Numbered from the stretch's first letter, positions 19,072 through 28,261 are shown. The stretch is DNA of 64,000 nucleotides from an uncultured Gemmiger sp. (GCA_944388145.1 CALXHQ010000001.1:62001-126000); one strand, 5' to 3'. Program-made: numbers and translations. Notes: generated from the letters alone by a model not told the origin.

Positions 19072-20259
19072 TTACAGTATTACCGGTTTAGCAGTGTACA
19101 CAAGTCCTGCGGGCAGCGGCTTCTCGCGGCAGAGGGCGGACAGATCCGCAAAACGGCTGTACAGGTCGGCCAGGCCCGCGGCCTGCGGCGAGGTCCGCGC
19201 CAAATCCGCCAGTGAGGTGGCTGCGGGAAGCGCCGCATATCGCAGCACTGGCAGCGCTTGCCGCCGAGCCCCCAGGACATGAAGAAAAGGCGGGGGTTCC
19301 GGCACGCAGTCGGCACGAACGTCCAGCGCTGCATCCAGCACCAGGCGGCGCAGACGGGCGTGGGGATAGCGCTTTGTCTTGAGCAGAGCGTACAGTTCCG
19401 CGGCGGTACCGGCCCTTTGCACCGCCGTATACAGGCGATTTTCCAGTCCCTCAGACAGGCCGCGTGTGCTGGCAAGTTCCTGCCTGCTTTTGCCGCGCAG
19501 ACGGCTGAGCAGCGCCACCGAGAACTTGTCCGGGTCCAGCAGCTGGCCCCCGGCGGCGGCAGTGCGGTACAGCTCTGCCGCCTGGCTGGGGACAAACGGT
19601 GCGGCAGCCTCCATGCCAAGGAGACGGATCTGTTCCCGCAGATGGCTGGCAGAAGCAATGGCGCGTCCCTCCACCATACCGGTTTCATCCGTATTGTGTC
19701 CGGCGGCAAGGCGGGGCAGCGGCAGCGGCACCATATGGCTGTCCTGCCGCAGGATGGCCTTGCAATACTCCACCCCCAGGATATTGTTTGGCCGGCGGAG
19801 CAGATCCCCCATACCAGGCAGCAGTTGATCGGCAGCGTCCGCCCGGGCCGCCGCAAAGGTCTGCCCCCTTGCCAGCCTTGCGGGCAGCAGCCGGGTCAGC
19901 GCCGGACCCGCCACCAGCCCGGCCGCCTGGAGGAGCAGGTCTGCATCCGGCGTCTCTGCGCCAAAGGCCAGGGTATCGCACCCCAGTGCCGTGAGCAGCG
20001 CCACACCGGCAGCGGCAAATCCCTCGGCCCCCAGGCAGGCATAAGGGGCCGGCAGAGCCACCACAATGTCCGCCCCGGCCTGGAGCGCAGCCCGCACCCG
20101 CACCGGGCCAGGCAGCACAGGAAAGCTGCCCCGCTGCACGGCGGCATGGCTCATACAGACGGCGATTTTATGTGCGCCGGCAGCACGCAGCATCCGCAAC
20201 TGGCGGGCATGGCCATTGTGGAACGGATCATATTCGGCGATAATGCCCGCAAATTCCAT
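19072..20259 (-). CDS. tmcAL: tRNA(Met) cytidine acetate ligase (TmcAL/YlbM)
   Basis: TmcAL uses acetate and ATP to acetylate C34 of elongator tRNA(Met). The 395-residue protein begins MEFAGIIAEYDPFHNGHARQ, whose HxGH nucleotidyltransferase motif (HNGH) is the ATP site. RRPNNILGVEYCKAIL is the second conserved block. The ATG at 20259 follows TAGGAGGC; sequence further upstream is open but carries no family homology. It is divergent from ackA. Acetate kinase handles the same small molecule, acetate, and this neighbourhood is common in Firmicutes. Confidence 0.93.
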   Translation of the reverse strand: MEFAGIIAEYDPFHNGHARQLRMLRAAGAHKIAVCMSHAAVQRGSFPVLPGPVRVRAALQAGADIVVALPAPYACLGAEGFAAAGVALLTALGCDTLAFGAETPDADLLLQAAGLVAGPALTRLLPARLARGQTFAAARADAADQLLPGMGDLLRRPNNILGVEYCKAILRQDSHMVPLPLPRLAAGHNTDETGMVEGRAIASASHLREQIRLLGMEAAAPFVPSQAAELYRTAAAGGQLLDPDKFSVALLSRLRGKSRQELASTRGLSEGLENRLYTAVQRAGTAAELYALLKTKRYPHARLRRLVLDAALDVRADCVPEPPPFLHVLGARRQALPVLRYAALPAATSLADLARTSPQAAGLADLYSRFADLSALCREKPLPAGLVYTAKPVIL

Positions 20260-20312
20260 AAAAACGCCTCCTACCGACGGCACAAACTGTGCCAGTACCA
20301 CAAAATTGATTC

Positions 20313-20341
20313 TTGAAAAGACTTCGCTTCCATTATATAAT
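20313..20341 (+). promoter_or_regulatory. Sigma-A promoter of ackA
   Basis: TTGAAA (20313-20318), a 17-base spacer and TATAAT (20336-20341) form a near-consensus promoter. Transcription would start near 20348, giving a leader of about 110 bases that can form two alternative hairpins (see findings). Confidence 0.88.
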
Positions 20342-20461
20342 AATTTTGTACTATGCAAAAGAGGGGCAGTCCGTCGGTTTGCCGCAGGGACGGGTGAGAG
20401 TGGCTGTCCCATGGATTCCCGACCGCGCGGCATGTGAAAAAGCAAGGAGGATTTCTGAACG

Positions 20462-21709
20462 ATGAAAGTCCTGGTTATCAACTGTGGTTCTTCCAGCCTG
20501 AAGTACCAGCTGATCGAGATGGAAGGCGAAAAGGTGCTGTGCAAGGGCCTGTGTGAACGCATCGGCATGGAAAGCAGCATGATCACCCACGAGGCCAACG
20601 GGAAAAAGGCCACCACCCCTGCCATCTTCCCCACCCACAATGAGGCTTTCCTGGAGCTGGTCAAAAAGATGACCAGCGGCGAGGGCAAGGTCATTGACAG
20701 CATTGATGAGATTGACGCCATTGGCCACCGCGTGGTCCACGGCGGCGAAAAGTTCAAGAAAAGCTGCCTGATCACCCCCGAGGTTATCCAGGCTATCCGC
20801 GACTTGAGCTCGCTGGCGCCGCTGCACAACCCCGCTGCCATCCTGGGTATCGAGGCCAGCTACAAGGTGTTCGGCCAGGACAAGCCCAACATTGCGGTGT
20901 TTGACACTGCCTTCCACAGCACCATGCCCCCCAAGGCCTATATGTACGCCATCCCCTACGAGTACTATGAAAAGTACGGCGTGCGCCGTTACGGCTTCCA
21001 CGGCACCAGCCACAAGTATGTCAGCCATCGTGCCGCCGAGTATCTGGAAGAGCCCATCGAACGCCTGAAGCTGATCACCTGCCACCTGGGCAACGGCTCC
21101 TCCATCGCCGCTGTTGACCAGGGCAAGGTGGTGGATACCTCCATGGGTATGACCCCGCTGGCCGGCCTGATGATGGGCACCCGCTGCGGCGACCTGGACC
21201 CCTCGGTGGTGAACTACCTGAAATACACTCTGGACATCACCGGCCATCAGCTGGACGAGATCCTGAACAAGAAGTCCGGCCTGCTGGGCGTTTCCGGCGT
21301 GTCCAGCGATATGCGCGACGTGGAGGTCTCCGCCAAGCAGGGCAACGAGCGTGCACAGCTGGCACTGGATATGCTGAACTACCAGATCAAAAAGACCATT
21401 GGCAGCTATATTGCGGCCATGGGCGGTGTGGACGCCATCATCTTTACCGGCGGCATCGGCGAGCATGACGATGAATCCCGCGCCAAGATCTGCCACCATA
21501 TGGACTGGCTGGGCATCCGCATTGACACGGATAAGAACAGAGATGTGCGCAACCAGCACAAGGACGTGGTGGAGATCACCGCCTGGGGCGCCCGTGTCCG
21601 CACCCTGGTTGTGGAAACCAACGAGGAACTGATGATCGCCCGCGATACCCGCGACGTGCTGAAAGAAATGACCGAGGAACCGGCCGCGGAAGCTTCGGCC
21701 GAGGCATAA
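20462..21709 (+). CDS. ackA: Acetate kinase
   Basis: AckA interconverts acetyl phosphate plus ADP with acetate plus ATP, the energy-yielding end of acetate fermentation. The 415-residue protein has VLVINCGSSSLKYQLIE at the N-terminus, RRYGFHGTSHKYVS, TCHLGNGSS, DTSMGMTPLAG, MMGTRCGDLDP and FTGGIGEHD. It is a little longer than usual because of an acidic Ala/Glu tail. The ATG lies behind AAGGAGG. No phosphotransacetylase gene is adjacent, which differs from many clostridial pta-ackA operons. Confidence 0.97.
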   Translation: MKVLVINCGSSSLKYQLIEMEGEKVLCKGLCERIGMESSMITHEANGKKATTPAIFPTHNEAFLELVKKMTSGEGKVIDSIDEIDAIGHRVVHGGEKFKKSCLITPEVIQAIRDLSSLAPLHNPAAILGIEASYKVFGQDKPNIAVFDTAFHSTMPPKAYMYAIPYEYYEKYGVRRYGFHGTSHKYVSHRAAEYLEEPIERLKLITCHLGNGSSIAAVDQGKVVDTSMGMTPLAGLMMGTRCGDLDPSVVNYLKYTLDITGHQLDEILNKKSGLLGVSGVSSDMRDVEVSAKQGNERAQLALDMLNYQIKKTIGSYIAAMGGVDAIIFTGGIGEHDDESRAKICHHMDWLGIRIDTDKNRDVRNQHKDVVEITAWGARVRTLVVETNEELMIARDTRDVLKEMTEEPAAEASAEA

Positions 21710-21747
21710 CCGCACCGGGAATTCTGATCCCAGCGCACGATTTCGAC

Positions 21748-21788
21748 ACAGCCCGGCCCCACACCATGCAGGTGGGGCCGGGCTGTTT
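21748..21788 (+). terminator. ackA terminator
   Basis: A GC-rich stem (ACAGCCCGGCCCCAC paired with GTGGGGCCGGGCTGT) is followed by TTTGTG. It lies 38 bases after the ackA stop. Confidence 0.8.
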
Positions 21789-21813
21789 GTGTCGGCATGT
21801 GGCCGCCCAATTG

Positions 21814-21856
21814 TAAAAAACTGCCCGCAGCAGAGATCGCCTCCGCTGCGGGCAGT
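21814..21856 (-). terminator. metK terminator
   Basis: ACTGCCCGCAGC and GCTGCGGGCAGT form a perfect 12-bp stem (21820-21831 with 21845-21856). On the minus strand it is followed by TTTTTT. It lies 26 bases after the metK stop, back to back with the ackA terminator. Confidence 0.92.
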
Positions 21857-21882
21857 TTGCTGTATATCGGAACGGCCGGGGA

Positions 21883-23040
21883 TCAGTTGCTCAATTCCTC
21901 CACCGCTGCCTTGAGGGCCCCCGCGCGGGAGGTATCCTCCCATTTGACGCCCAGCTCCTCGCGGCCCATATGGCCATAGGCCGCCAGTTTGCGGTAGATA
22001 GGCTTGCGCAGATCAAGGTCGCGGATGATGGCAGCGGGGCGCAGGTCAAAAACCTTTTCCACTGCCCGCTCCAGAACTTCGTCATCCACCGTGCCTGTGC
22101 CGAAGGTGTCCACCATGATGGAAACCGGCTCGGCCACGCCGATGGCGTAAGCCAACTGCAGTTCACATTTTTTGGCCAGGCCGGCCGCCACGATGGTCTT
22201 GGCTACCCAACGGGCTGCATAAGCGGCAGAACGGTCCACCTTGCTGGGGTCCTTGCCGGAGAACGCACCACCGCCATGGCGGGCATAACCGCCATAGGTG
22301 TCCACAATGATCTTGCGGCCGGTCAAGCCGGTGTCGCCCTGGGGCCCACCCACCACAAAGCGGCCGGTGGGGTTGATATAGTAGCGGGCGTTTTCGTCCA
22401 GCAGCTCAGCGGGAAGCACGCTGCGGACCACCTTTTCCATCACATCCTCGTGCAGCTGGCCCATGGGGACTTCGGGGCTGTGCTGGCAGCTGATGACCAC
22501 CGCGTCCACCCGCACGGGGCGGCCGTTGTCGTACTCGATGGTGACCTGACTCTTGCCGTCCGGCCGCAGATAAGGCAGCGTACCGTCCTTGCGAACCTCG
22601 GTCAGGCGCTTTGCCAGTCTATGGGCCAGGCTGATGGGCAGCGGCATCAGCTCAGGGGTTTCGTCGCAGGCAAAGCCGAACATCATGCCCTGGTCGCCGG
22701 CGCCGGCCACATCATCGTTGGTGCCCAGCGCAATGTCGGGGCTCTGGCCGTCGATGTTGGAGATGACGCCGCAGGTATCGCAGTCAAAGCCATACTTGGC
22801 CCGGTCGTAGCCGATGTCGCGGATGACCTGGCGGGCGATCTCGGGAATATCCACATAGCAGCTGGTGGTGATCTCGCCCATGATATGCACAAGGCCGGTG
22901 GAACAGGCAGTCTCACAGGCGACACGGGCGCCGGGGTCCTCAGCCAGGATGGCGTCGAGGATGGCATCGGAGATTTGGTCGCAGATTTTGTCGGGGTGGC
23001 CTTCGGTGACGGATTCGGACGTGAAAAGAACTTTGGACAT
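21883..23040 (-). CDS. metK: S-adenosylmethionine synthetase
   Basis: MetK makes SAM from methionine and ATP. The 385-residue protein begins [20 protein letters not shown] and contains [56 protein letters not shown] and [14 protein letters not shown], all family-diagnostic. The ATG at 23040 follows GGGAGG. It is preceded by a SAM-I riboswitch with its own terminator, so high SAM should stop its transcription. Confidence 0.98.
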   Translation of the reverse strand: MSKVLFTSESVTEGHPDKICDQISDAILDAILAEDPGARVACETACSTGLVHIMGEITTSCYVDIPEIARQVIRDIGYDRAKYGFDCDTCGVISNIDGQSPDIALGTNDDVAGAGDQGMMFGFACDETPELMPLPISLAHRLAKRLTEVRKDGTLPYLRPDGKSQVTIEYDNGRPVRVDAVVISCQHSPEVPMGQLHEDVMEKVVRSVLPAELLDENARYYINPTGRFVVGGPQGDTGLTGRKIIVDTYGGYARHGGGAFSGKDPSKVDRSAAYAARWVAKTIVAAGLAKKCELQLAYAIGVAEPVSIMVDTFGTGTVDDEVLERAVEKVFDLRPAAIIRDLDLRKPIYRKLAAYGHMGREELGVKWEDTSRAGALKAAVEELSN

Positions 23041-23128
23041 AGGTACCTCCCTGTCAGTTGTCGGGCGGAGAACACCGCCCTGTGGTGGTTTGCTCAGAAA
23101 AGGCAACTGCCGGGATCGTGTTTCGCGT

Positions 23129-23271
23129 GCAAAACAAAAGGCGCGCAAGGCCCCAAAAGAGCCTGCGCGCCCAGCGCTTATCTTTCGGTTCCCCGCAGGA
23201 ATTGGCACCTTACGCAAACGCGCAGGTTGCCGGGCGTCACAGGGCCTGTTCCCTCAGCCTCTCTTGATAAG
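23129..23271 (-). promoter_or_regulatory. SAM-I (S-box) riboswitch with transcription terminator
   Basis: Read on the minus strand from 23271: CTTATCAAGAGAGGCTGAGGG opens the P1/P2 helices. GCCCGGCAACCTGCG, AAGGTGCCAATTCCTGC and GAAAGATAAG follow in S-box order and close the aptamer at about 23174. Directly after it, GGCGCGCAGGC (23171-23161) pairs with GCCTTGCGCGCC and is followed by TTTTGTTTT, an intrinsic terminator (to 23129). The arrangement fits OFF control of metK by SAM. Confidence 0.95.
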
Positions 23272-23380
23272 TTGCTATTCTGATGTGGCAGCCGGAAAGC
23301 TGCGAGAGAAATCATACCATTTTGCCGCGGATTTGTCAACGGTTTTCCGCATGACCGGACGTGTTTCTGTGAAGGTTCGC

Positions 23381-23998
23381 TCAGACACCGCGGGCCGCAG
23401 CGGTATGCCGGCCGTGCAGGATGGGCGAAAGCGGTTTGTAGATGGCAAAGCAGAGCACTGCATCCACCAGTCCTTTGAACAGCGTGAAGGGCAGATTGAA
23501 CAGAATCAGGCATCCCAACAGGCTGCCCACGTTGGGGTTGATCTCTTGATAAGCCGCAATGATGGCTTCCATACCGCCAAAAGCCGCCGCGTACACCGGA
23601 TAGCTGAAAAAGAAATTGACCGGCACGCTGGCTACCGCCATGGCAGCGGCCCCCACCAACGAGGCGATCGCAGCCGCTTTGCGGCTCTTGTGCCGCTTAT
23701 AGATCAACCCGGCAATCCCCACAAAAACAGCCCCCAGCAGGAAATTGCAAATTTCGCCGATGCCCAGGGTGGAACCGTGAAAAATGGCGGAAAGCACATT
23801 TTTGATCAAACAGACGGCGATGCCGTAAACCGGTCCCAGCCCAAAGGATGCCAGCAGCGCGGGCAGCTCAGACACATCCATCTTCACAAAGGCAGGGATC
23901 AGCATGGGCAGCGGGAAATCCAGCATCATCAGCACACAGCCCACAGCGGACAGCATGGCGGTGACAACCAGCGGACGAATGGAACTTTTTGTTTGCAT
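23381..23998 (-). CDS. ribU: ECF transporter S component, riboflavin-type (RibU)
   Basis: A 205-residue, six-helix membrane protein of the ECF substrate-binding class. It starts MQTKSSIRPLVVTAMLSAVG and shows DFPLPMLIPAFVKMDVSELP and LGPVYGIAVCLIKN, which fit RibU-type riboflavin transporters. The FMN riboswitch in its leader is independent evidence for riboflavin or FMN as the cargo. The ATG at 23998 follows GGGAGGG. The shared ECF ATPases and EcfT are not in the window. Confidence 0.92.
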   Translation of the reverse strand: MQTKSSIRPLVVTAMLSAVGCVLMMLDFPLPMLIPAFVKMDVSELPALLASFGLGPVYGIAVCLIKNVLSAIFHGSTLGIGEICNFLLGAVFVGIAGLIYKRHKSRKAAAIASLVGAAAMAVASVPVNFFFSYPVYAAAFGGMEAIIAAYQEINPNVGSLLGCLILFNLPFTLFKGLVDAVLCFAIYKPLSPILHGRHTAAARGV

Positions 23999-24103
23999 AA
24001 TAACCCTCCCGGCCGGACTGTCGGCACCGGCCTTTTCAAAATAGATTGGAAAGCCGGCAACAGTTTGAACCGGGAGGTTTGTCCGGGCGCGCACCGGATA
24101 TGC

Positions 24104-24285
24104 CAAACAAAACGCCCTGTCAGCAAGTACACTGACAGGGTGGGATGCAAGCATAGCAAACAGCTTCCGTTTCTTCCATCCGGACTATACCGTCGGCCCC
24201 GGAATCTCACCGGGTCAGCGCCTGGCATCGGCCAAGCGGTCGCGGGCTGTACCGCCGGTGGGGAATTTCACCCCGCCCTGAAACA
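24104..24285 (-). promoter_or_regulatory. FMN (RFN) riboswitch with transcription terminator
   Basis: On the minus strand the RFN core appears in order: GGCGGGGTGAAATTCCCCAC, CGGCGGTA, AGCCCGCGA, GACCCGGTGAGATTCCGGGG, GCCGACGGTATAGTCCGGAT and GGAAGAAAC (aptamer 24285-24169). CCCTGTCAG (24140-24132 on the minus strand) then pairs with CTGACAGGG (24123-24115) and is followed by TTTTG, an intrinsic terminator before ribU. FMN binding should end transcription. Confidence 0.95.
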
Positions 24286-24299
24286 GACTTTCTGTTTTT

Positions 24300-24327
24300 A
24301 TTATAGCAAAGGTTTTGAAAAATGCAA
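24300..24327 (-). promoter_or_regulatory. Promoter of the FMN riboswitch-ribU transcript
   Basis: On the minus strand TTGCAT (24327-24322), a 16-base spacer and TATAAT (24305-24300) lie just before the aptamer. It interleaves with the divergent mscS promoter. Confidence 0.7.
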
Positions 24328-24343
24328 CAGGGCATGGTAAAAT
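24315..24343 (+). promoter_or_regulatory. Promoter of the MscS gene
   Basis: TTGAAA (24315-24320), a 17-base spacer ending in TGG and TAAAAT (24338-24343) form a good promoter with an extended -10, about 60 bases before the ATG at 24407. Confidence 0.78.
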
Positions 24344-24406
24344 ACAGATAAGTTTTTTGAGCCGCAGGGCAGCATCCGCTGCCGCCCCGCAGAGAAAGGA
24401 GCCTGT

Positions 24407-25540
24407 ATGAACGAATCCACGGCACTTTTGACGCAGTCCAGCGATGTCACCGCCTTTTTGGCAGAGCTGGGCAAGTACGCTTTTGTGTTCCGGCTGATCC
24501 TGGCCGCTGTGCTGGTGCTGGTCGGCCTGGTGGGTGCGCGGGCGTTTTTGGCGCTGTTCCACAAGTTGCGGGAAAAACTGGCCAGCCACCTGCCGGAATG
24601 GGTGCAAATTTTGATTGATGGGTTTGCCGACCCGGTGATCCTGTTTGTGCGGTGCCTGTTGTGGTACTGCGCCTTTTTGGCGCTGCCCTGGCCGGCAAAT
24701 TGGACTGTGAACCTGACCGGCGCCTCAACCACTGTGCTGAGCATTATCATCGCCTTGCTTTTGACCCGGGGCCTGTGGAACTCGGCCGGACTGTGCGGCC
24801 TGCTTTTGCGCAGCACCCAGAACAAGCTGGACCTGGCGACCAACAAGACCATGAATCTGTTCTTTGAAAAAATCTATCGGGCGCTGGTATTCCTGTTTGG
24901 CTGTATCCAGGTTTTGACCATCCTGGGCTTTGACGTAAACGCACTGATTGCCGGTGCCGGCGTTGTCGGCATTGCCGTCTCGCTGGGCGCACAGTCCACC
25001 CTGTCCAACTTGATCGCCGGGGTCGCGCTGGTGATTGAGCGCCCCTTCGGCATCGGCGATTGGATTGTATTGAGCAGCTGCGAGGGTATGGTGGAAGACA
25101 TTTCGTTCCGATCCACCCGCATTCGAGCGCTGGATAACAGCGTGGTCACTGTGGAGAATTCCAAGGTCAGCGCCGAGTACATCTGCAATACCACCACCCG
25201 CTCCAACCGGCTGTTCCAGTGCACCATCGGCCTGACCTATGACACGCCCCGGGAAAAACTGGCCAAAATCTGCACCGACCTGAAAGATATGATGAATGCT
25301 GATGAGCAGGTTATCACCGGCAGCGCCGAAGCCACGCTGTCCGCCTTTGGTGCCTCCAGCATTGACATTGATGTTCGCTGCTATGTAACCGCACTGGGCG
25401 GGCCGGCATTCCGCGCCATGACCGACAAGCTAAACTGGAAGATCATGGACCTGGTGGCGGCGGACGGCTGTGATTTTGCCTTTCCCTCCACCACAGTCTA
25501 CTTCAGCCAGACCGAGAACCCGCCGGTCCCCCGCTCCTGA
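24407..25540 (+). CDS. Mechanosensitive ion channel, MscS family
   Basis: A 377-residue membrane channel that releases solutes on hypo-osmotic shock. It has about four N-terminal hydrophobic helices, then the pore helix and MscS beta domain: VNALIAGAGVVGIAVSLGAQ, STLSNLIAGVALVIERPFGIGDW and EDISFRSTRIRALDNSVVTV. The C-terminal alpha/beta domain follows. The ATG follows AAAGGAG. It is monocistronic: its own promoter lies before it and a terminator at 25561 after it. Confidence 0.94.
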   Translation: MNESTALLTQSSDVTAFLAELGKYAFVFRLILAAVLVLVGLVGARAFLALFHKLREKLASHLPEWVQILIDGFADPVILFVRCLLWYCAFLALPWPANWTVNLTGASTTVLSIIIALLLTRGLWNSAGLCGLLLRSTQNKLDLATNKTMNLFFEKIYRALVFLFGCIQVLTILGFDVNALIAGAGVVGIAVSLGAQSTLSNLIAGVALVIERPFGIGDWIVLSSCEGMVEDISFRSTRIRALDNSVVTVENSKVSAEYICNTTTRSNRLFQCTIGLTYDTPREKLAKICTDLKDMMNADEQVITGSAEATLSAFGASSIDIDVRCYVTALGGPAFRAMTDKLNWKIMDLVAADGCDFAFPSTTVYFSQTENPPVPRS

Positions 25541-25560
25541 CCGTCTGTCCATCCCACAAG

Positions 25561-25608
25561 AAATCCCCGGCTCTGCCAATGTGATGGCGCAGCCGGGGAT
25601 TTTGTTTT
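25561..25608. terminator. Bidirectional terminator between mscS and ftsQ
   Basis: AAATCCCCGGCT (25561-25572) pairs perfectly with AGCCGGGGATTT (25591-25602), followed on the plus strand by TTTGTTTTG and on the minus strand by a short T-stretch. It ends the mscS gene and probably also the division cluster after ftsQ. Confidence 0.88.
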
Positions 25609-25666
25609 GTGCCGGTGTGGGGATTCGGTTCGGCGAAAGGCCCGCCGTGCCGGCATTTTCGGAATA

Positions 25667-27103
25667 CTATGTGCCGTCCTGTGGAACCGGCGTGGGAGTG
25701 GGCGCCGTCTGATCCGGGTCAGCCGCCGCATCGGGAACCGGGCTGGCAGAAGGGTCCGGCGTGGGGGCCGGGGTCGGTGTGGGGGCCGGCTGCTCCGGCG
25801 CAAAGTAACCTGCAATGGTGCCATCATTGCGCTGATAGGAAACATCCAGCGTGCCGCGGTCAGTGGTGGAAAGCCCATTGCCGTCCTGATCCAGCACCAC
25901 TTTGGCTGTGATCTGCATCTTATAGTCCAGATTGTTGGCAGTTCCCAAAATTACCGAAACCCGCCCTTGATACAGGAAATTGATGTCCTCCAGATCCCGC
26001 ACCGAAACCAGTGTCACGTCGCCAAGCATCCCGTACTGGTCCAGGCTGTCCATCAGATCAGCCAGCACCGTAGCGGCCCGACTGGCTGCGGCGGACTCCG
26101 GCGTTTGCGCCTTTTTCTGTTCCTCGGTGCGGTCCACAAAGGCTGACTCAGCTGTGGCGGGCGAAACCGCATCCACCAGCGCCAGGTGGCTGCCCGGCGT
26201 AAGCGGCTGGCTGGTATCGTAGGCAGCATCCAGCTGGATCAGCCCGTCCGGTTTGCCGGAATCGGTGCGCAGCACCTTCAGGCTATCACTGAGGATCAGC
26301 CAATCGTTCGCGCGCTCTATGGCAAAGCGCTCGGTGGCGGGGCGTACCTTGATGACGACCGTGCTGGGCATCTGCACATCCACCCGGATCTCGTCCAGAT
26401 AGGGCAGCTGCTCCTGCAGTTCCTGAGACTTTTTGCTTGTGGAAAAGCCGAAGAGGTTATCCCCCACCTGCACCCCCAACAAATCAATAATCTGCTCCTC
26501 GGTATAGATACCTGTATTGGCCGGGGTGGTGCGGTCCATGTTCTCAACGCGGAAATCGGCCACTTTGAACAGGAGGTTGATGGACAGGATCACGCCGACA
26601 GCCAGCGCTGCCAGGATACAGATAACGCCCACCACCTTGCGGCGGCGACGGATGCGCAGCCGCTCCACCTGGGTAACGCGGCGCTGATGCTTTACCGCAC
26701 CGGGGCGGTACCGGGCACTTTGCGGGTTGCGGCTATCCGGGGCGGGGTGACTGCCGGCAGACGATGTACGCCGGTAACGGGTGCTGTGCGGCGGTTGCGG
26801 AGCTGGCTGCCGGCGAGGCTGCTGTGTTCCGCCATTCCCTGCCGGCTGTTGTGCCGGGCGGCGGGCATCCTTTGCCTGCCGCCGCGGCGGGTTTTGAGCC
26901 TGTCGGGCGGCCGGTTGGCGGGACTGTTCCGATCTGCGGCGGGAGGTGGGGGCGGCGGGCTTTTCGATGCCCAGGCGGCTGCCCAGGCCGCGTTTGGGCG
27001 GAACCGCCTGGCGCGGTTGCTGGGCGGGCTGCCTTTTGGGCCGGTAGACGGCATGGGAAGCCGCGCCGGCTTTTTTCCGACGGCTTTGCTGATCTCGGTC
27101 CAT
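25667..27103 (-). CDS. ftsQ: Cell division protein FtsQ/DivIB
   Basis: A bitopic divisome protein that, with FtsL, controls septal peptidoglycan synthesis. The 478-residue protein has a basic N-terminal cytoplasmic tail of about 155 residues rich in Arg, Gln and Pro. One transmembrane helix follows (about 157-178), then a POTRA domain (about 180-250, starting VADFRVENMD and containing EEQIIDLLGVQVGDNLF). A beta domain comes next, then a Pro/Thr repeat tail (PAPTPTPAPTPDPSA). Typical DivIB is 260-330 residues, so both tails are extra. The ATG follows AAAGGGGGG. It is the last gene of the cluster, 42 bases after murG. Confidence 0.9.
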   Translation of the reverse strand: MDRDQQSRRKKAGAASHAVYRPKRQPAQQPRQAVPPKRGLGSRLGIEKPAAPTSRRRSEQSRQPAARQAQNPPRRQAKDARRPAQQPAGNGGTQQPRRQPAPQPPHSTRYRRTSSAGSHPAPDSRNPQSARYRPGAVKHQRRVTQVERLRIRRRRKVVGVICILAALAVGVILSINLLFKVADFRVENMDRTTPANTGIYTEEQIIDLLGVQVGDNLFGFSTSKKSQELQEQLPYLDEIRVDVQMPSTVVIKVRPATERFAIERANDWLILSDSLKVLRTDSGKPDGLIQLDAAYDTSQPLTPGSHLALVDAVSPATAESAFVDRTEEQKKAQTPESAAASRAATVLADLMDSLDQYGMLGDVTLVSVRDLEDINFLYQGRVSVILGTANNLDYKMQITAKVVLDQDGNGLSTTDRGTLDVSYQRNDGTIAGYFAPEQPAPTPTPAPTPDPSASPVPDAAADPDQTAPTPTPVPQDGT

Positions 27104-27145
27104 TTGTCGCCCCCCTTTGTAACATTTTTCTGTGTTTTTCTTATC

Positions 27146-28261
27146 TTAGCGGCACAGCTTGAACAATGCCTCTGTAATTCGTTTCAGGCTGTCCGGCTGA
27201 CCCAGCGTTTTGGCCTGCTCGCCCATGGTGCGCAGCTTGCCAGGCTGGGCGATCAGCTGCTGTACCGTGGCAATCAGCTTATCACCGGTCAGGTCCTTCT
27301 CCTCAATCACCACTGCGGCCCCCGCATTTTGCAGTTCCATAGCGTTGTAGTATTGATGGTTTTCGGCCACATTGGGGCTGGGGATCAGGATGGAAGCCCG
27401 GCCCATGGCCTCCAGCTCGGCCAATGTCAGTGCCCCGGAGCGAGAGATGACCAGGTCTGCTGCCGAAAGCAACTCCGGCATATTGTCGATGTATTCCCGA
27501 ACCACCAGATGCTTCCCTGTTGTAAAGCCGATCTGCTTGCCAAGGTCCCGGAACAACTCCACCCCACGGCTGCCAGTGGCGTGCAGGTGCAGGATCGGCT
27601 GATGGGTGCGCTGTTCCCACCCGCAGAGTTCGGCCACCACTTCGTTGATGCGGCGGGCACCCAGGCTGCCGCCAAAGCTGAGGATAACAGTGTCGGTGCC
27701 GGCGTTCAGCCGGGCGCGGGCGGCGGCGCGATCCTGGGTGAAGAGCTCGGGACGGACAGGGTTGCCCACCACAATGGTCTTGCCGGGGGCGCCAAGTTTT
27801 TCCACTGCGGCAGCGCTGGCGGCCATGACCAGGTCCACCTCCTTTGCAAGGATCTTGTTGGTCACGCCGGGGAAGGCATTTTGCTCGTGAATGGCAGTGT
27901 GAATGCCCTTCTTGGCCGCTGCCCGCAGGATGGGGCCGCTGACATAGCCGCCGCAGCCGATGACCAGATCCGGCTGAACCTCCCGCAGGATCGCAGCACA
28001 GCGGGGACCGCTGATGGCCAGATGCCACAGTGCAATAACATTGCGGCGGATATTGTTGGGGGTCAGTTTGCGCTGAAACCCGTTGATCTCGATGTGATGG
28101 AAGGGATACCCCGCTTTGGTGACAAGGCCGTACTCCATTCCCTCGCGCCGGCCGGCAAAATGGATTTCGATGGCCGGATCTGCCGCCCTCAGGGCGCCGG
28201 CAATGGCAAGTGCCGGATTGATATGGCCGGCAGTGCCGCCGGCTGCGATCAGTACACGCAT
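27146..28261 (-). CDS. murG: UDP-GlcNAc--lipid I GlcNAc transferase
   Basis: MurG adds GlcNAc to lipid I to give lipid II at the inner face of the membrane. The 371-residue GT28 protein begins MRVLIAAGGTAGHINPALAI, a variant of the usual GGTGGHxxPAL loop. HEQNAFPGVTNKIL, SFGGSLGARRINE and ISRSGALTLAELEAMG follow in order. The ATG at 28261 has AGGAGG before it. The open frame continues upstream into ftsW without homology, so the longer start is rejected. It follows ftsW by 115 bases. Confidence 0.96.
   Translation of the reverse strand: MRVLIAAGGTAGHINPALAIAGALRAADPAIEIHFAGRREGMEYGLVTKAGYPFHHIEINGFQRKLTPNNIRRNVIALWHLAISGPRCAAILREVQPDLVIGCGGYVSGPILRAAAKKGIHTAIHEQNAFPGVTNKILAKEVDLVMAASAAAVEKLGAPGKTIVVGNPVRPELFTQDRAAARARLNAGTDTVILSFGGSLGARRINEVVAELCGWEQRTHQPILHLHATGSRGVELFRDLGKQIGFTTGKHLVVREYIDNMPELLSAADLVISRSGALTLAELEAMGRASILIPSPNVAENHQYYNAMELQNAGAAVVIEEKDLTGDKLIATVQQLIAQPGKLRTMGEQAKTLGQPDSLKRITEALFKLCR

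Noticed and set aside
20260-20841. An N-terminal extension of the tmcAL frame into ackA
   Set aside because: It is antisense to the ackA start and its promoter; the conserved TmcAL N-terminus begins at 20259 after AGGAGG.
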